A stretch of 64,000 nucleotides of DNA from Pelagomonas calceolata (GCA_918797485.1 CAKKNE010000002.1:4182501-4246500); one strand, 5' to 3'; shown: positions 44,459 to 54,329, counted from the first letter of the stretch. Notes: a model not told the origin generated them from the letters alone. Numbers and translations: made by a program.

Positions 44459-45238
44459 TTGCAACGCGGGGTGCCTCAGACGCCGCAGGGAAAAAAAAAA
44501 AAGAGCTTGAGTGAAGCGCCGCGCGACGAGCTGCTGGTCTACGCCGCGTCGGGCGACCTCCTGGCGAAGTTTAGCGGGCGCCAGGCGGACCGACCGGTGG
44601 AGCGCGTCGCCGGATGCGGCTGCGACCATGACGTTCATGAGCGAGTTGTCCCCGAGTCGTGGCCCGACGCGGCCCTCTACGCGGTCTGGCGCACGGACAG
44701 CTTCGAGCTGAGTGGCATCGGCGCGATCGACCCCGTCGGCTTCTCTGCCACGGCCGTCAGCGTGCCGAGGGCAAACGACGTCTGCGCCCCGGGCTTCTCG
44801 GGCACGCGCTGCGACCGCCCGTTCTGCAACGGGATAGTGGATGTGACGGCCGGCGGCGCGACGTCCGGCGTGATCCGGTCGCAGCCGGCCGGTGCCGAGA
44901 CCTACGCCCCCTACAGCCAGTGCGGCTGGCGCGTCCCACGAGGCGACGCGAGCCGCGTGACCCTGACCTTCAGGGAGCTCGCCCTCGACGCCATGTTTGA
45001 CAAAGTCAAGGTCTTCCGGGGCGGCCCGCCGGATTCTATTGGCTGGACGGCCCTGGCGCGGTTCGCGGGCGATACGACAGCGCACGGCCCCTTCACCTCG
45101 GCGCTCGACCCGGACTTCGCCTACCAGTTTACAGGCACCGTCGACGACTCGGCGCCGACGTCCCCCGTGTGAGTCCATCACCATCCTATCCCATCGTCGC
45201 CCCATCTTCCTTTCCACTTTCCTCTCCTCAGGTTATAA
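44459..45238 (+). CDS. CUB-EGF-CUB fragment, probably one exon of a spliced or truncated gene
   Basis: The open frame has no ATG near its start. It encodes the end of one CUB domain (DELLVYAASGDLLAKFSG ... YAVWRTDSFELSGIGA), an EGF-like hinge (CAPGFSGTRCDRPFCNG) and most of a second CUB (YAPYSQCGWRVPRGDASRVT). These are extracellular modules, yet no signal peptide is present. A classical donor GTGAGT at 45169 and a pyrimidine-rich stretch ending CTCAG at 45231 suggest a 63-nt last intron, giving a tail V-L-stop at 45238. A possible first exon starts at ATG 44319 and could splice in frame (donor 44403). Model tentative; may be a gene relic. Confidence 0.5.
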
Positions 45239-45270
45239 CTTTATTTTTAACCTTAGTAGATAGATACAAA

Positions 45271-47922
45271 TTAGTCCATCGAAAACTCCGCAGTCGCGTT
45301 CGTGATGACAAATTCCAAAGCGCGCGGCATCTCGTTCGCCGGCCGGTCGTACAACGGCAGGTCGATGCGGTTGAAGCACGTGTGCGCGCGCGGGTACGTC
45401 GCCTGGCTCACGGGTATCGACGTCAAACAGAAGCACCGCGAGACGCCGTCCCTTTGTTGCAATTGCGCGAAGCCCCCGACCGGCAATCGTGCGGATCCGG
45501 TGGTCCACTGCAGCAATCGAGCGCGTCTTTCATCGTCCCACCGCTCGACGACCTGCCAGAAGGCTCGGGTCACGGGATGCTCCGCGCGGTCGTTCGCGAA
45601 CGCGCCCTTGTAGACCGTGTGCTTCTTCCACTCGTCTAGATCCAGCGTCGGCGTGCCGCACAAAGCTAATTCGAGCTCGCGAGCCGTGACTAACAACATG
45701 GCTGCTGGTGGCACCAATTCATGAAACCCAGCCAACAACGCTGTCAAGGCATCCCTATGGCACCCGTAGACCGCCTCCCGCAGCCTCAAATGGATGAACT
45801 CGTTCACGTTGCCCTTGCTGACCGGGATTCGGTCGCCATCCTTTTTCAATTTGACCGTTTCCGTGCCACTTACCGTTTTTCTCGTGACCTCAAAGGTCAG
45901 ACACAGATGCTGGAAATCCTCGGCGGGCATCTTCCGCAGTTGATTTAAGGAGGTCCACAACTCTTCATCCACGAGCCGCAAGTCGTCGAAGATGATCGGC
46001 TCGCCCACCAGATACTTCAAAATTTTTACGTTCGGCGACGCCTCCAGGCTGATATGATTGTCGAAGAGGCACTTCGCGAGACACCTACCGACGAAGCGAT
46101 ACTCTAATAGCTTGTTCGAGCGCTCGTCTTTGTCCTTGATGCCTCTTATTCCAACAACATCATAAGTCGTATTTCCTGCGTCGCTCGGTCGGAACAAGCC
46201 ATTGTTCTCGTCAAAGGCCTTCGCTAAACATAACCGCCAGAAGTCTCGAGATAAACCGCCCGCATCTAGACCGCTTTCACCATCGAACTTGAGGAACCAG
46301 CTCATGCGCCATGCTTTGGGCGCTAGTTTCGCAAAGGCCTTTCGCGCACCACCATAACAATCACTCCGTTTTACTTTCAGCTCCACTCGTCCCGTAGCGT
46401 AGGGTACTCTCAGCTTCTCTAGAGTTTCTCTCATGGCAGTTAACCTCTGAGAAAAGGGCCACATGTCGGCGCGCTCGACCGCCGCCCGCAAGTCGTCCGA
46501 TAGTTGCACGGAAGGTATGTCGAACCCTTGTTGCGCGGAACCGACCCACATGGACTCGCCCGGCCGCACGCCTTTTGTGGGTGGTGCTTTGCCCTGGTCT
46601 GGGGGTAATTTCAAAACTCGCACGAGAGCATGCGCGAAGCGATCACCTTCGGACCACTTCACGAAGGCGGACCCATCAGGACGCCACTCGACGAGTCGGC
46701 CTTTCCGTCTCGCTACGTAGGACGTCACCGAGTTCCGTCGAGGCGACGGCGTGTCCAAGGGCCTTTCTTTCGCCTCGTCGCCCATGGTCTCGTCCGCGTA
46801 GTCCCACTCCTCAAAATCAGCTTCGAGATCATTGTCGTCGACGAGGTTCGAGGGCGGCGGCGGCGGCGGCGGCATTAATGGAGGCCGCGGCGTTTGTCGA
46901 GGCGAGTCGACGTCGAAGGGCGCCTCCTCGTCCTGTTCTCGCGCGTACTGCTTCTTGTACTTCCGCCTTTTGTAAAGGGCGAACAGGCCCGCTAGTATGA
47001 ATAAAGCTGCACCGGCGCCGCCCATCGCGGCCGGCCCGCCGGCAGCGTCGACGAAGGACATGGGTTGGGCCTTCGCCGGGACGGGCGACGGCGTCGGGTT
47101 TGGGGAAGGGACCTGGGACGGTCCTGGCGTCGGTGCTTGCGATGGTGCTTGCGACGGCAGAGGTGTCGGCAGTCGCGTCGGCCGCGGCGTCGGTCTCGGC
47201 GTAGGTGCCGGCGACGGCGCCGGCGTCGGCGCCGGCGTCGTCAACAAGGAGAAGGCTTGGACGTGCTTCAGCTCCAGGTTCGAACCGGGGCACCACGCCA
47301 CTAGCTCATACAACGACCCATCGTCAACGTCGCCCTCCACAACAATATTCGTCGACGGCGTCGCGTCGTTCGGGGCCTGCTCCGTCAGGACCCAGTCGCA
47401 CTGCTTCGTGTCGCAGGGCCCGTCGTTGAGGCGTACGGTCAGCGTCACTTTGTTGCAGTCCGCCTCTGCACCTGAGGTCCGCCAGGACACGAGACAAGGC
47501 ACGTGCGCAATACAAGCCATGGCCGTGCCGATTTCGACGACTTCTATAAATGAAGCGGTCGGTTGCGGCGACGGCACGGGGCTTGGTACGGCGGTCGTCG
47601 GCGTCGCGGTCGTCGGCATCGATGAAGGCGTATGAGTAGGTCGCGGCGTCGGGACATGTGAAGGTCGTGGTGTCGGTTCAAAACTAATTGAGGGCTTTGG
47701 TGTGATCGTCGGTGCGGGCGTGGGCAGCGACGTCGGGAACGATGTGGGCGCCGTCGGCGTCTTTGTGGGTGACGCGGTCGTCGGCTTCTTCGTCCATGTG
47801 GGTGCTAGGGTTGGTCCGTAGGTGGGCGGCGCCGGGGTGGACGTCGGGTCGTACTGGGCCCGCGCCGCGGCCAGCAGCCACAAAAAGTATATTTTCATGG
47901 CTGCCCTTTTATCGTCGCGCAT
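45271..47922 (-). CDS. Membrane-anchored HECT E3 ubiquitin ligase with PT-rich ectodomain
   Basis: 883 residues (ATG at 47898 would give a tighter signal peptide, MKIYFLWLLAAARAQ). Order: signal peptide; PT-rich stalk (~25-125); a Cys-containing domain (ACIAHVPCLVSWRTSGAEAD, ~125-225); a second PT/PS stalk; one membrane helix at ~300-318 (GGAGAALFILAGLFALYKRR); an acidic linker; a small KGRLVEWRPDGSAFVKW module; then a full HECT domain (~510-883). The HECT shows LDAGGLSRDFWRLCLAKAF and catalytic C849 in RAHTCFNRIDLPLYDR, 34 residues from the end. HECT ligases carry ubiquitin on this Cys. The layout implies a receptor-like ligase with its catalytic domain in the cytosol. Confidence 0.88.
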   Translation of the reverse strand: MRDDKRAAMKIYFLWLLAAARAQYDPTSTPAPPTYGPTLAPTWTKKPTTASPTKTPTAPTSFPTSLPTPAPTITPKPSISFEPTPRPSHVPTPRPTHTPSSMPTTATPTTAVPSPVPSPQPTASFIEVVEIGTAMACIAHVPCLVSWRTSGAEADCNKVTLTVRLNDGPCDTKQCDWVLTEQAPNDATPSTNIVVEGDVDDGSLYELVAWCPGSNLELKHVQAFSLLTTPAPTPAPSPAPTPRPTPRPTRLPTPLPSQAPSQAPTPGPSQVPSPNPTPSPVPAKAQPMSFVDAAGGPAAMGGAGAALFILAGLFALYKRRKYKKQYAREQDEEAPFDVDSPRQTPRPPLMPPPPPPPSNLVDDNDLEADFEEWDYADETMGDEAKERPLDTPSPRRNSVTSYVARRKGRLVEWRPDGSAFVKWSEGDRFAHALVRVLKLPPDQGKAPPTKGVRPGESMWVGSAQQGFDIPSVQLSDDLRAAVERADMWPFSQRLTAMRETLEKLRVPYATGRVELKVKRSDCYGGARKAFAKLAPKAWRMSWFLKFDGESGLDAGGLSRDFWRLCLAKAFDENNGLFRPSDAGNTTYDVVGIRGIKDKDERSNKLLEYRFVGRCLAKCLFDNHISLEASPNVKILKYLVGEPIIFDDLRLVDEELWTSLNQLRKMPAEDFQHLCLTFEVTRKTVSGTETVKLKKDGDRIPVSKGNVNEFIHLRLREAVYGCHRDALTALLAGFHELVPPAAMLLVTARELELALCGTPTLDLDEWKKHTVYKGAFANDRAEHPVTRAFWQVVERWDDERRARLLQWTTGSARLPVGGFAQLQQRDGVSRCFCLTSIPVSQATYPRAHTCFNRIDLPLYDRPANEMPRALEFVITNATAEFSMD

Positions 47923-48475
47923 GGCTGCCCATTTTTTCGAGGTGCGGCCGTCCGAAATTTTCCGACGGCAAGAAACGCAGCGCCAGCCGGCTCACGCGCG
48001 GCAATTACGGAGTCGCACCTGCGGATAAGGCGTCCGGCGCACCAGCCTGTAAATTTGGCAGAGGCTAGTAGATGGCTAGTAACCTTCCCGCCGGCCGAGC
48101 GCGCGCGGCTCGCCCCCTGTGTATGATTCGTCGCGGTCGATGGCTCGTGGCGCCCTGCTGGGCTGTTCGGCCTCGGGCAGCCTGCGTCTCCGCGCGCGGG
48201 GCTTGGGACCTTGCTATCTCGCTTCGGCCCGCCGCTAACGGCTCCGCGCTGCTCCAGAGACTGCTCGGAGCCATGTAGCCCGGAGTTTGAAGAAGAGACC
48301 CCCTCTAGAATTCAGAACTGAGAGCACATGACAGCTTTGTGTCACCTGTGCTCCACCCCATCGGCGCGACCGCAGCCAAAAAGTAGCCAGAACCTCCTCT
48401 AACGAGCACCGCCTCTAAACGTGCAACGCCAGATCCCCGTCGAAGGACCTTGCACAGCATACACAAGCGCTCCTC
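47923..48475. promoter_or_regulatory. 553-bp divergent intergenic region
   Basis: Between the HECT gene and the Cys-rich gene. It contains GGCTAGTA repeated directly near 48063-48080 but no proper palindromic element. No coding sequence supported. Confidence 0.5.
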
Positions 48476-49399
48476 ATGTCTGTGACACTCAACCAGCAGG
48501 CCATGGAGCACGCCATGGCCTCGAGACCGGCCATCACGGACCCCGTAGCGCCCAGTGCCCGCGCTGGCTTTCAATTTGCGCGTTTTGCGGCGATGGCGTG
48601 GAGGTCGGCCGCCGCACGCGAAGGCGCCGCCCCGCTCCTCCTGAATATTTGAGACGGCTCGGACGCCCTCGACGCGAGAAAAACCGCGCAGGTCTTCCCG
48701 AACAAGGACCGCGGCGGCCCCAAGATCACCTTCGTCTCGCGGCCGCGCGCGAACGTCGTCGCACCCGTCAACATGGGCAGCCCGGCCAAGCGCAAGTCGC
48801 CGGGCGTCCTGCCCGTCACGCCCGACTCTAGACCCGCGGACTGCATCATGCCGCCTCCGTTAGAACTCGACGAGTGCGGCTCGCCCAAGCGCATCCGCTT
48901 CTACTCGTCCCTAAGTTCCGTGCGCGAGCACGGCGGCTGCACAAAATGTGGTGGAGACACGATCAAGTGTAGAGGCCACGCCTTCGACCGTAGTGATCTG
49001 GACTACTTCGAGCCCTGCGCCGGCCGCGTCTGCCTCGAGTGCGACGCGCCCGAATGCGGCACGTGCGCGCAGCCGATGCCCCTGCCCTTCTGCAGGGCCT
49101 GCGTCGAGATGGTCGTCTACGAGAGCGGCAGCTTCGTCGCCGACAAGCCCGAGTACGCCCAGTACCTGTGCAAGGGCGGCGGCGACGACTGCTGCTGCAA
49201 CGCGCTCGTCTGCGACGACTGCCACGACAAGACGACGGGCACGCGCACGGCGGCCTACGCGAGCGCCCTCAAGGCGACGCGCGCCTCGGCCCTCAAGGAG
49301 AACCCGCTCAAGTACGTCGTCCAGGAGGCCGTCACGGCGAAGACGCGGCTCTGCGAGGACTGCGTCGAGCGCCTCGAGGCCCTCGGCCAGGACGAGTAG
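48476..49399 (+). CDS. Cys-rich protein; reading frame crossed by one in-frame TGA
   Basis: From ATG 48476 the frame reads MSVTLNQQAMEHAMASRPAI to LLLNI, then TGA (48650-48652). It continues in the same frame with DGSDALDARKTAQVFPNKDR through the next ATG (48773) to 49399. Codon use is coding-like (GC-rich third bases) on both sides. The C-terminal half has ~20 Cys in zinc-type pairs (CTKCGGDTIKCRG, CLECDAPECGTCAQP, CRAC, CCCNALVCDDCHD, CEDCVERL). No signal peptide. The TGA may be selenocysteine, lie in an unseen intron (donor GTTTTG near 48571 and acceptor TTTGAG would remove it in frame), or the true gene may begin at 48773 (208 residues). Family unknown. Confidence 0.6.
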
Positions 49400-49779
49400 A
49401 TCTGACCCGGCTGTCCCATTTCCCCCTTTTGGTTGGTCCCCCCGCGCGCGAGGCGGGCTAATACTCTCTTGTTTGCACCTCGCGGCGGCTCGCTGCGGCG
49501 GCACATTGCCCGATGAGCACAGTTGCGTGTATAGAACTTCCAGAGTACGTGTGCGCTAGAGAGAGAGAGAGCCACTTATTGAACCCACCCCCAGGTAGCG
49601 CTAATTGCTAGTGATTGTGAGACACTAGCCAGCAGCCGAGCCTCCTCGTTATCGATCCGTGTGCCCACTGGAATAGCTCTGTGACCCACGCAACGCTGTG
49701 AAATTAATAGCGTCACCGTCACCGCACTTGCCTTGGTGCGAACGCGCGCAGCGCGCAGCTGTGCGGCACGTTCTCACAG
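49400..49779. promoter_or_regulatory. 380-bp intergenic region with GA run and palindromic element
   Basis: 3' flank of the Cys-rich gene and 5' flank of FBH1. A (GA)n microsatellite lies at 49557-49571 and a CTAG element at 49607-49629. Confidence 0.6.
49607..49629. repeat. CTAG palindromic element, copy 14
   Basis: Arms GCTAGTG and CACTAGC are exact reverse complements around ATTGTGAGA. 151 bp before the FBH1 ATG. Confidence 0.8.
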
Positions 49780-52700
49780 ATGCAGCACTCTCAAGGAACA
49801 CCGGTATCAGCGCGCACGCGGCGCGCGCGGGCGCGCACGCAAAGCGAGGCCGCCGCGCCGACGCAGTCCTCGACGCGGAGCAGTTCTCGCCGCCGGACGA
49901 CCCGCGGCGCGCCTGAAACCGCCCCGCCGACCGGTCCGCGACGCAGAACCGTCACTCCACCACCCGGCGCGCCCGGCGCGGCGCCGGCTCCCGCTCCAGC
50001 GCGACGCCGCCGCACGCGCTCGCCGCCGCCGTCGCAAGCGTTGACGCAAGAGTCGCCGGCGCCGCCCGCGGCCAAAGCGCGCCGGAGGACGACGCGGTCA
50101 CGCGCGCCCGCCGAGGCGCCGGCTGCGGCACCGGCTGTGGCGCCGGTCGAAGCCATGCCGTTGATGTCTGCGTCCGAAGATCTGACGCAGCCGGGCGAGG
50201 CGCCGCCGCCGCCGCCGGTGGAAGCGTCGCCGTCGGTCGACGTGCCGATGGCCGAGGCGCGGGCGCCGCCGCCACCGCCGGTCCGCGACGGCCTCGACAT
50301 CGTGAACATGCTGCTGCCGCGGCTCCAGCGGCGAGAAATTATCGCCTGCCACCAGACGTGCCGGCTGCTGCGCGACACGGTGCGCAAGGCCGACTTCCGA
50401 CCCTGGACCAAGCGCCTCGCCTTGGCGGAGCAGCGCTCGCGGCGGGCGTGCAACGCGGACAAGAGGCTGCTCGAGGAGTTCCGGAACGCCTACACGGGCG
50501 GCGCCGCGATGACGGCCGACCACATGGCTCGACATGCCGTGCCTCTCGCGACGCTCAACGAGGTGTGCTCGGCGTTGCGCGACTTCGGGCCGGAGCGACC
50601 GCCGGCGGGCTGGTGGACGACGGCCTTGCCTCGAGCGCTCGCGGCGACGCCAGAGACGGCCGTGTGGGGCCGGCCCGCGCTGGACGCGGCGCGCGTGGAC
50701 GATCTTCGAGACGCGCACGAAGTCGCGGGGCGCCTTTGCGAAACGGTAATCGGCGAGAGCCCGACGGCTCAACCGTGGGTCGCCGCGGCGGCGTTCGTGC
50801 TGAACGCGGGCGACGGCTGGCGCGGTCCGATGTACGCACTCGCGGCCATGGAGCACGCGCTCGGCTCGTCGACAGCGACGTACACTATCAGAGAGTTCGC
50901 ATCGCGGCTACTCGTGGCGCTCGTCGACGGGCACTGGCCGCGGCTCAAGCTCCTCAACGACGTCCCCGGTCGCGGCACGCTCTTCGTTGATGTATTGAAA
51001 GCGTTACACAACCTCGGCTTCGCGCCGGCGCTCCGCGTGAATCGCGATCCGCCGGGCACACTGACCGCCGAGCAGGAGGCCTACGCCGGCGCCGATTTGA
51101 CGCCGCGGACGACGGGGCACGAGTGCCTGATTGTAGAAGCCTACGCGGGGACGGGCAAGTCTCATAGTACGCTCCAGTTCGCCGCGCGGCGCCAGGCCGC
51201 GGGGGAGCGCGTGCTCGTGCTCTATTTCAACAAGAGCATGTACCAAGAGATGGTCGTCAAGCTGGCAGCGGCTAGCCCCGGCACGGTGTGTTCGACGATG
51301 GACGCGCTCGTGCTGCGCGAGTTTCTGAGGCAGGCGCCGGAACTCGTTGAGCCTGGCGAATCTTCGATGTTCCACGACGTCTCGGCGGGCGGGCCGGCCT
51401 ACTCGGCGCTGGCGTTGCGCCGCGCGTTGCGCATCAGCGAAGATGACCGCTACAAGGGTCAGCTCGCGAAGCACACTCGCCAGGTCCTCAACGCGTTCGT
51501 TTATTCGGCGGATACGGACGTCCCCGACATCGAGGACCGGCGCTTCTACCGAATCCGACAGTGGTGGCAGGAGCGGCAGCCGCAGATGCCGCCGTTCCAA
51601 AACCACGCGCGGGCGCTCTGGCGGAAGGTCATCTCGCGGGCGCCGGCGGACGCCCACATGAAGCTAAGCTTCGCCGAGGTCGCCAAGTGCTTCCAGTTGC
51701 GAGCGTTGGTCGCTCAGAACAACAACTCCGATATCGACTGGATGCGGCGCGGCCTACCGGCCGGGACGGTGCTCGACCGCATCACGCCCTTCGCGGGCAC
51801 GCAGGATTATAGTTATGTGGTTATTGATGAAGCGCAGGACCTGAATCCGACGCACTACGAACTTTTCGTGACGGGCCCGCGGCGAGCGCGGCAGCGTATC
51901 GCGCACGCACTCGTGGGAGACCCGTTCCAATCGCTCTATGCCTGGCGCGGGGCCAAGAACGCTTTGCGCGACGCCAAGGCCACTTTACAGCACACGCTCA
52001 TCCGACTGACCAAGTCCTTCCGATTCGGTGAGGAGGTCGCGGATCTCGCGACGGCGGTGCTGCAGCGGTGCGGCGACCCGGCGACGGCGAGGCTCGTCGG
52101 CGCGGGTCCTCCGGGTCGCATTCACCACCGGAACGATATTGACTGCCACGATTGGAGGACGGGCACGCCGATCACCGTGCTGGGAAGAAGCAACAAGAAC
52201 GTATTGCTAGCGGCCCACGAGTATGTGGCGGAGTATCTGAGGCACGGGGACCGGACGCCCTTCATATTTGTCCGCGGCGCCAGAGGTGGTGCGGATATGA
52301 ACAAAACGCTACGCCTCGTCGAGCGCCTCGTGGAGCTGAGGAATAGCGGCGACGTCGGTACGTTCGGCGAGGATACTGCTACTTACCTTGAATTCGTGCG
52401 TTTGTGGAGAGAAGACGCCCTCGATAATATCGAGCTGGAGCGAGGGATTCAGATGGTCGAGGCACGGCCCGACGCTACGGCGGTGATCCGCGGTATACGG
52501 GACATGTCTGTTGAGACTCCTGAGGAGGCACGGGTGGTCCTCTCGACAGTACATCAGATGAAGGGCCTCGAGAGCGGCGCGATACGGATCCTAGACGACG
52601 TTGTCAAGGGCGTCGCCGACGATTTGGGCCGGCCACAGAGACTGCCGGACGCGACGCTCTGCCTCGTGTATACGGCGCTGTCGCGCGCAATCGGTGATCT

Positions 52701-53025
52701 TTACCTGCCGAAGGCCCTGTCGGCGGTCTGGCTACGCCAGAACCCGCCACGGGCGGTGCTGCGATGCGTCCCGCCGCTGGAGCGGCGGACATGGTGCGGC
52801 TTGTGTCCTCGCACCTTAGTGTACCCCGCGGACGAAGAGGCTGAGGACGCTTTCGGTGCCGTGCCGGCATACGACACGGGGGCGACTCTACGCGTCTGCG
52901 AATTCTGCCGCGGATTTTGCGACCCGGCCGTTCCGCTCCAGGTGCCGACCTACGAGCATTTCCGCGCGGGCTGGGATCTGCGGGCCATAGCTGGCGACAG
53001 CGACGACGGCGGCGACGCGACTTAG
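49780..53025 (+). CDS. FBH1: FBH1-type F-box DNA helicase
   Basis: 1081 residues. A disordered Arg/Pro/Ala head (~1-165) precedes an F-box (~170-205, LDIVNMLLPRLQRREIIACH) that would dock to SCF ubiquitin ligase. The UvrD-like SF1 helicase runs from ~430: Walker A VEAYAGTGKSHSTLQFA, motif Ia-type RVLVLYFNKSMYQEM, Walker B YVVIDEAQDLNPTHYEL, motif III VGDPFQSLYAWRGA, motif IV region LTKSFRFGEEVA, and late motifs STVHQMKGLES and YTALSRAIGDLYLP. FBH1 is a 3'-5' helicase that removes RAD51 and limits homologous recombination. A Cys pair cluster (CGLCPRT ... CEFCRGFC) near the end is typical of the family. Convergent with RBMX2 at 20 bp. Confidence 0.93.
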   Translation: MQHSQGTPVSARTRRARARTQSEAAAPTQSSTRSSSRRRTTRGAPETAPPTGPRRRTVTPPPGAPGAAPAPAPARRRRTRSPPPSQALTQESPAPPAAKARRRTTRSRAPAEAPAAAPAVAPVEAMPLMSASEDLTQPGEAPPPPPVEASPSVDVPMAEARAPPPPPVRDGLDIVNMLLPRLQRREIIACHQTCRLLRDTVRKADFRPWTKRLALAEQRSRRACNADKRLLEEFRNAYTGGAAMTADHMARHAVPLATLNEVCSALRDFGPERPPAGWWTTALPRALAATPETAVWGRPALDAARVDDLRDAHEVAGRLCETVIGESPTAQPWVAAAAFVLNAGDGWRGPMYALAAMEHALGSSTATYTIREFASRLLVALVDGHWPRLKLLNDVPGRGTLFVDVLKALHNLGFAPALRVNRDPPGTLTAEQEAYAGADLTPRTTGHECLIVEAYAGTGKSHSTLQFAARRQAAGERVLVLYFNKSMYQEMVVKLAAASPGTVCSTMDALVLREFLRQAPELVEPGESSMFHDVSAGGPAYSALALRRALRISEDDRYKGQLAKHTRQVLNAFVYSADTDVPDIEDRRFYRIRQWWQERQPQMPPFQNHARALWRKVISRAPADAHMKLSFAEVAKCFQLRALVAQNNNSDIDWMRRGLPAGTVLDRITPFAGTQDYSYVVIDEAQDLNPTHYELFVTGPRRARQRIAHALVGDPFQSLYAWRGAKNALRDAKATLQHTLIRLTKSFRFGEEVADLATAVLQRCGDPATARLVGAGPPGRIHHRNDIDCHDWRTGTPITVLGRSNKNVLLAAHEYVAEYLRHGDRTPFIFVRGARGGADMNKTLRLVERLVELRNSGDVGTFGEDTATYLEFVRLWREDALDNIELERGIQMVEARPDATAVIRGIRDMSVETPEEARVVLSTVHQMKGLESGAIRILDDVVKGVADDLGRPQRLPDATLCLVYTALSRAIGDLYLPKALSAVWLRQNPPRAVLRCVPPLERRTWCGLCPRTLVYPADEEAEDAFGAVPAYDTGATLRVCEFCRGFCDPAVPLQVPTYEHFRAGWDLRAIAGDSDDGGDAT

Positions 53026-53045
53026 TGTGTAAACAACAAATTACT

Positions 53046-53936
53046 CTACCTTCTTCGACCCATACCCCCGTAGGACTTGTTCCGGTCCCGCTCGACCTCG
53101 TCCCACGTCCGCCGCGGCGCGTCGCTTCTTTTTTTAGGACCGTCGCGCCGCGACCACGACGCCGGCGCGCCCGGCTCCCGCGAGCCGCGCCACGACGGCG
53201 CCGTGACCTCGCCCTGGCGGCCTTGCGGGACGAGCGGTGCCTGGGCCGGCTCGGGGAGGGCCTCGCGCCGGTAGTTCAGCAGCGGCGCCTCATCATCAGT
53301 CTTCGCCTTCTTCTTGCTCTTCTTGTCCTTCTTCTCGTGCTTGCGTTTCTTCTCCTTCTTCGAGGCTTTCTTGGCCTTCTTGGCCTCGCGCTTCACGGCG
53401 TCCGCGGCGGACAGCTGCCGGTGGCCGTCGCGCTGCTTAGAATCATCGGCAGCCGGCGCGAAGACGTCGACGCCCCGTTCCAGCGTCTGCGACGACGCGA
53501 GGTCCTTGTCGCGGTACGCGGCGCCCGGCGCGAACTTGGACACCGCGGGACCATAGGTATCAGGTTCATCTTCCTTGTCCCTCAATTCCGGCGGCAGCTT
53601 GTACTTCTCGCAGTGGTCCACGCGCAGGGTCCGTCGTAGGAGAGACGCACCGTTCAGGTTGTCCACGGCGAGAATGGTAGAGCGCTGGTCTTCGTACTTG
53701 CACCAGCACCAGCCGCGGGGCTTGCCCGTTTTTTTATCTCGAGGATAGTTGAAGTCCTCGACCTCGCCGAACTGCGACAAAACACAAATAATGTCTCCTT
53801 CACTTAACTCGGTGGCCAATCCTCCGACGTAGACCCACGCGCTGTCCTTGTACTTCGCGTGCCAGGACGCCTCGGGCGTGATGCCTAGCTCGAGCTCGCG
53901 CTCGTTCAATTTTTGTACTGCGGCCATGTTATTCAT
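53046..53936 (-). CDS. RBMX2: RBMX2/Ist3-type RNA-binding splicing factor
   Basis: 296 residues. After a short helix (NERELELGI) the RRM starts with WHAKYKDSAWVYVGGLATEL (RNP2 VYVGGL) and ELSEGDIICVLSQFGEVEDF, then RNP1-type KPRGWCWCKYEDQRSTILAV. LRVDHCEKYKLPPEL closes it. This matches RBMX2/Snu17, a part of the U2 snRNP-associated RES complex that stabilises the activated spliceosome. The tail is Lys-rich (KKAKKASKKEKKRKHEKKDK), a nuclear signal. Full length. Confidence 0.93.
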   Translation of the reverse strand: MNNMAAVQKLNERELELGITPEASWHAKYKDSAWVYVGGLATELSEGDIICVLSQFGEVEDFNYPRDKKTGKPRGWCWCKYEDQRSTILAVDNLNGASLLRRTLRVDHCEKYKLPPELRDKEDEPDTYGPAVSKFAPGAAYRDKDLASSQTLERGVDVFAPAADDSKQRDGHRQLSAADAVKREAKKAKKASKKEKKRKHEKKDKKSKKKAKTDDEAPLLNYRREALPEPAQAPLVPQGRQGEVTAPSWRGSREPGAPASWSRRDGPKKRSDAPRRTWDEVERDRNKSYGGMGRRR

Positions 53937-54329
53937 GATGGTGGTGCGTTTTGCGCGCGGCGCGCGTCGACGGCTTGGCTGCGCGCGGCGACGGCGACGG
54001 CGTGCAGCCTAGCCTTTGGTGTACCGCTGCTGCAGCAGGCAGCGCGCGTCTCTCACGCGCCAAACAGCACCGCACAGCGTGCGCGTGCGATATGCGGAGC
54101 ACGAATAACTGCGCAGGAGTCCTTGCTCTCCTAGCCAAAGCAAACAATCAAGAGGCAAAAACACGTTAATCCCAGGTGAGCTAGCGGCCTGTAAGACACT
54201 AGGCATCCCTAGCAAGAGCTTGGGCCGCTCCGCAAGTTGGGTTGGGCAGCCCTGAGCAGCTGTTAGAGCAGCGTGGGCAGCGCAGGTGACAATAATTGTA
54301 GTGCCCTACTAAATGCTGCAGCTCGCAAG
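53937..54329. promoter_or_regulatory. 393-bp divergent intergenic region
   Basis: Between RBMX2 and an ankyrin gene; holds the CTAG element at 54180-54203. Nothing else recognised. Confidence 0.6.
54180..54203. repeat. CTAG palindromic element, copy 15
   Basis: GCTAGCGGCC then TGTAAGACACTAGG; 127 bp before the ankyrin ATG and 244 bp from the RBMX2 ATG. Confidence 0.88.

Noticed and set aside
48061-48085. GGCTAGTA repeated directly, resembling the palindromic element
   Set aside because: Direct rather than inverted arms and no conserved centre; not counted as a copy.
49511-49560. Possible SECIS element (ATGA followed by GCACA ... TGTGC)
   Set aside because: The opposite GA quartet and apical AA loop are not in the required positions; pairing is only 5 bp.
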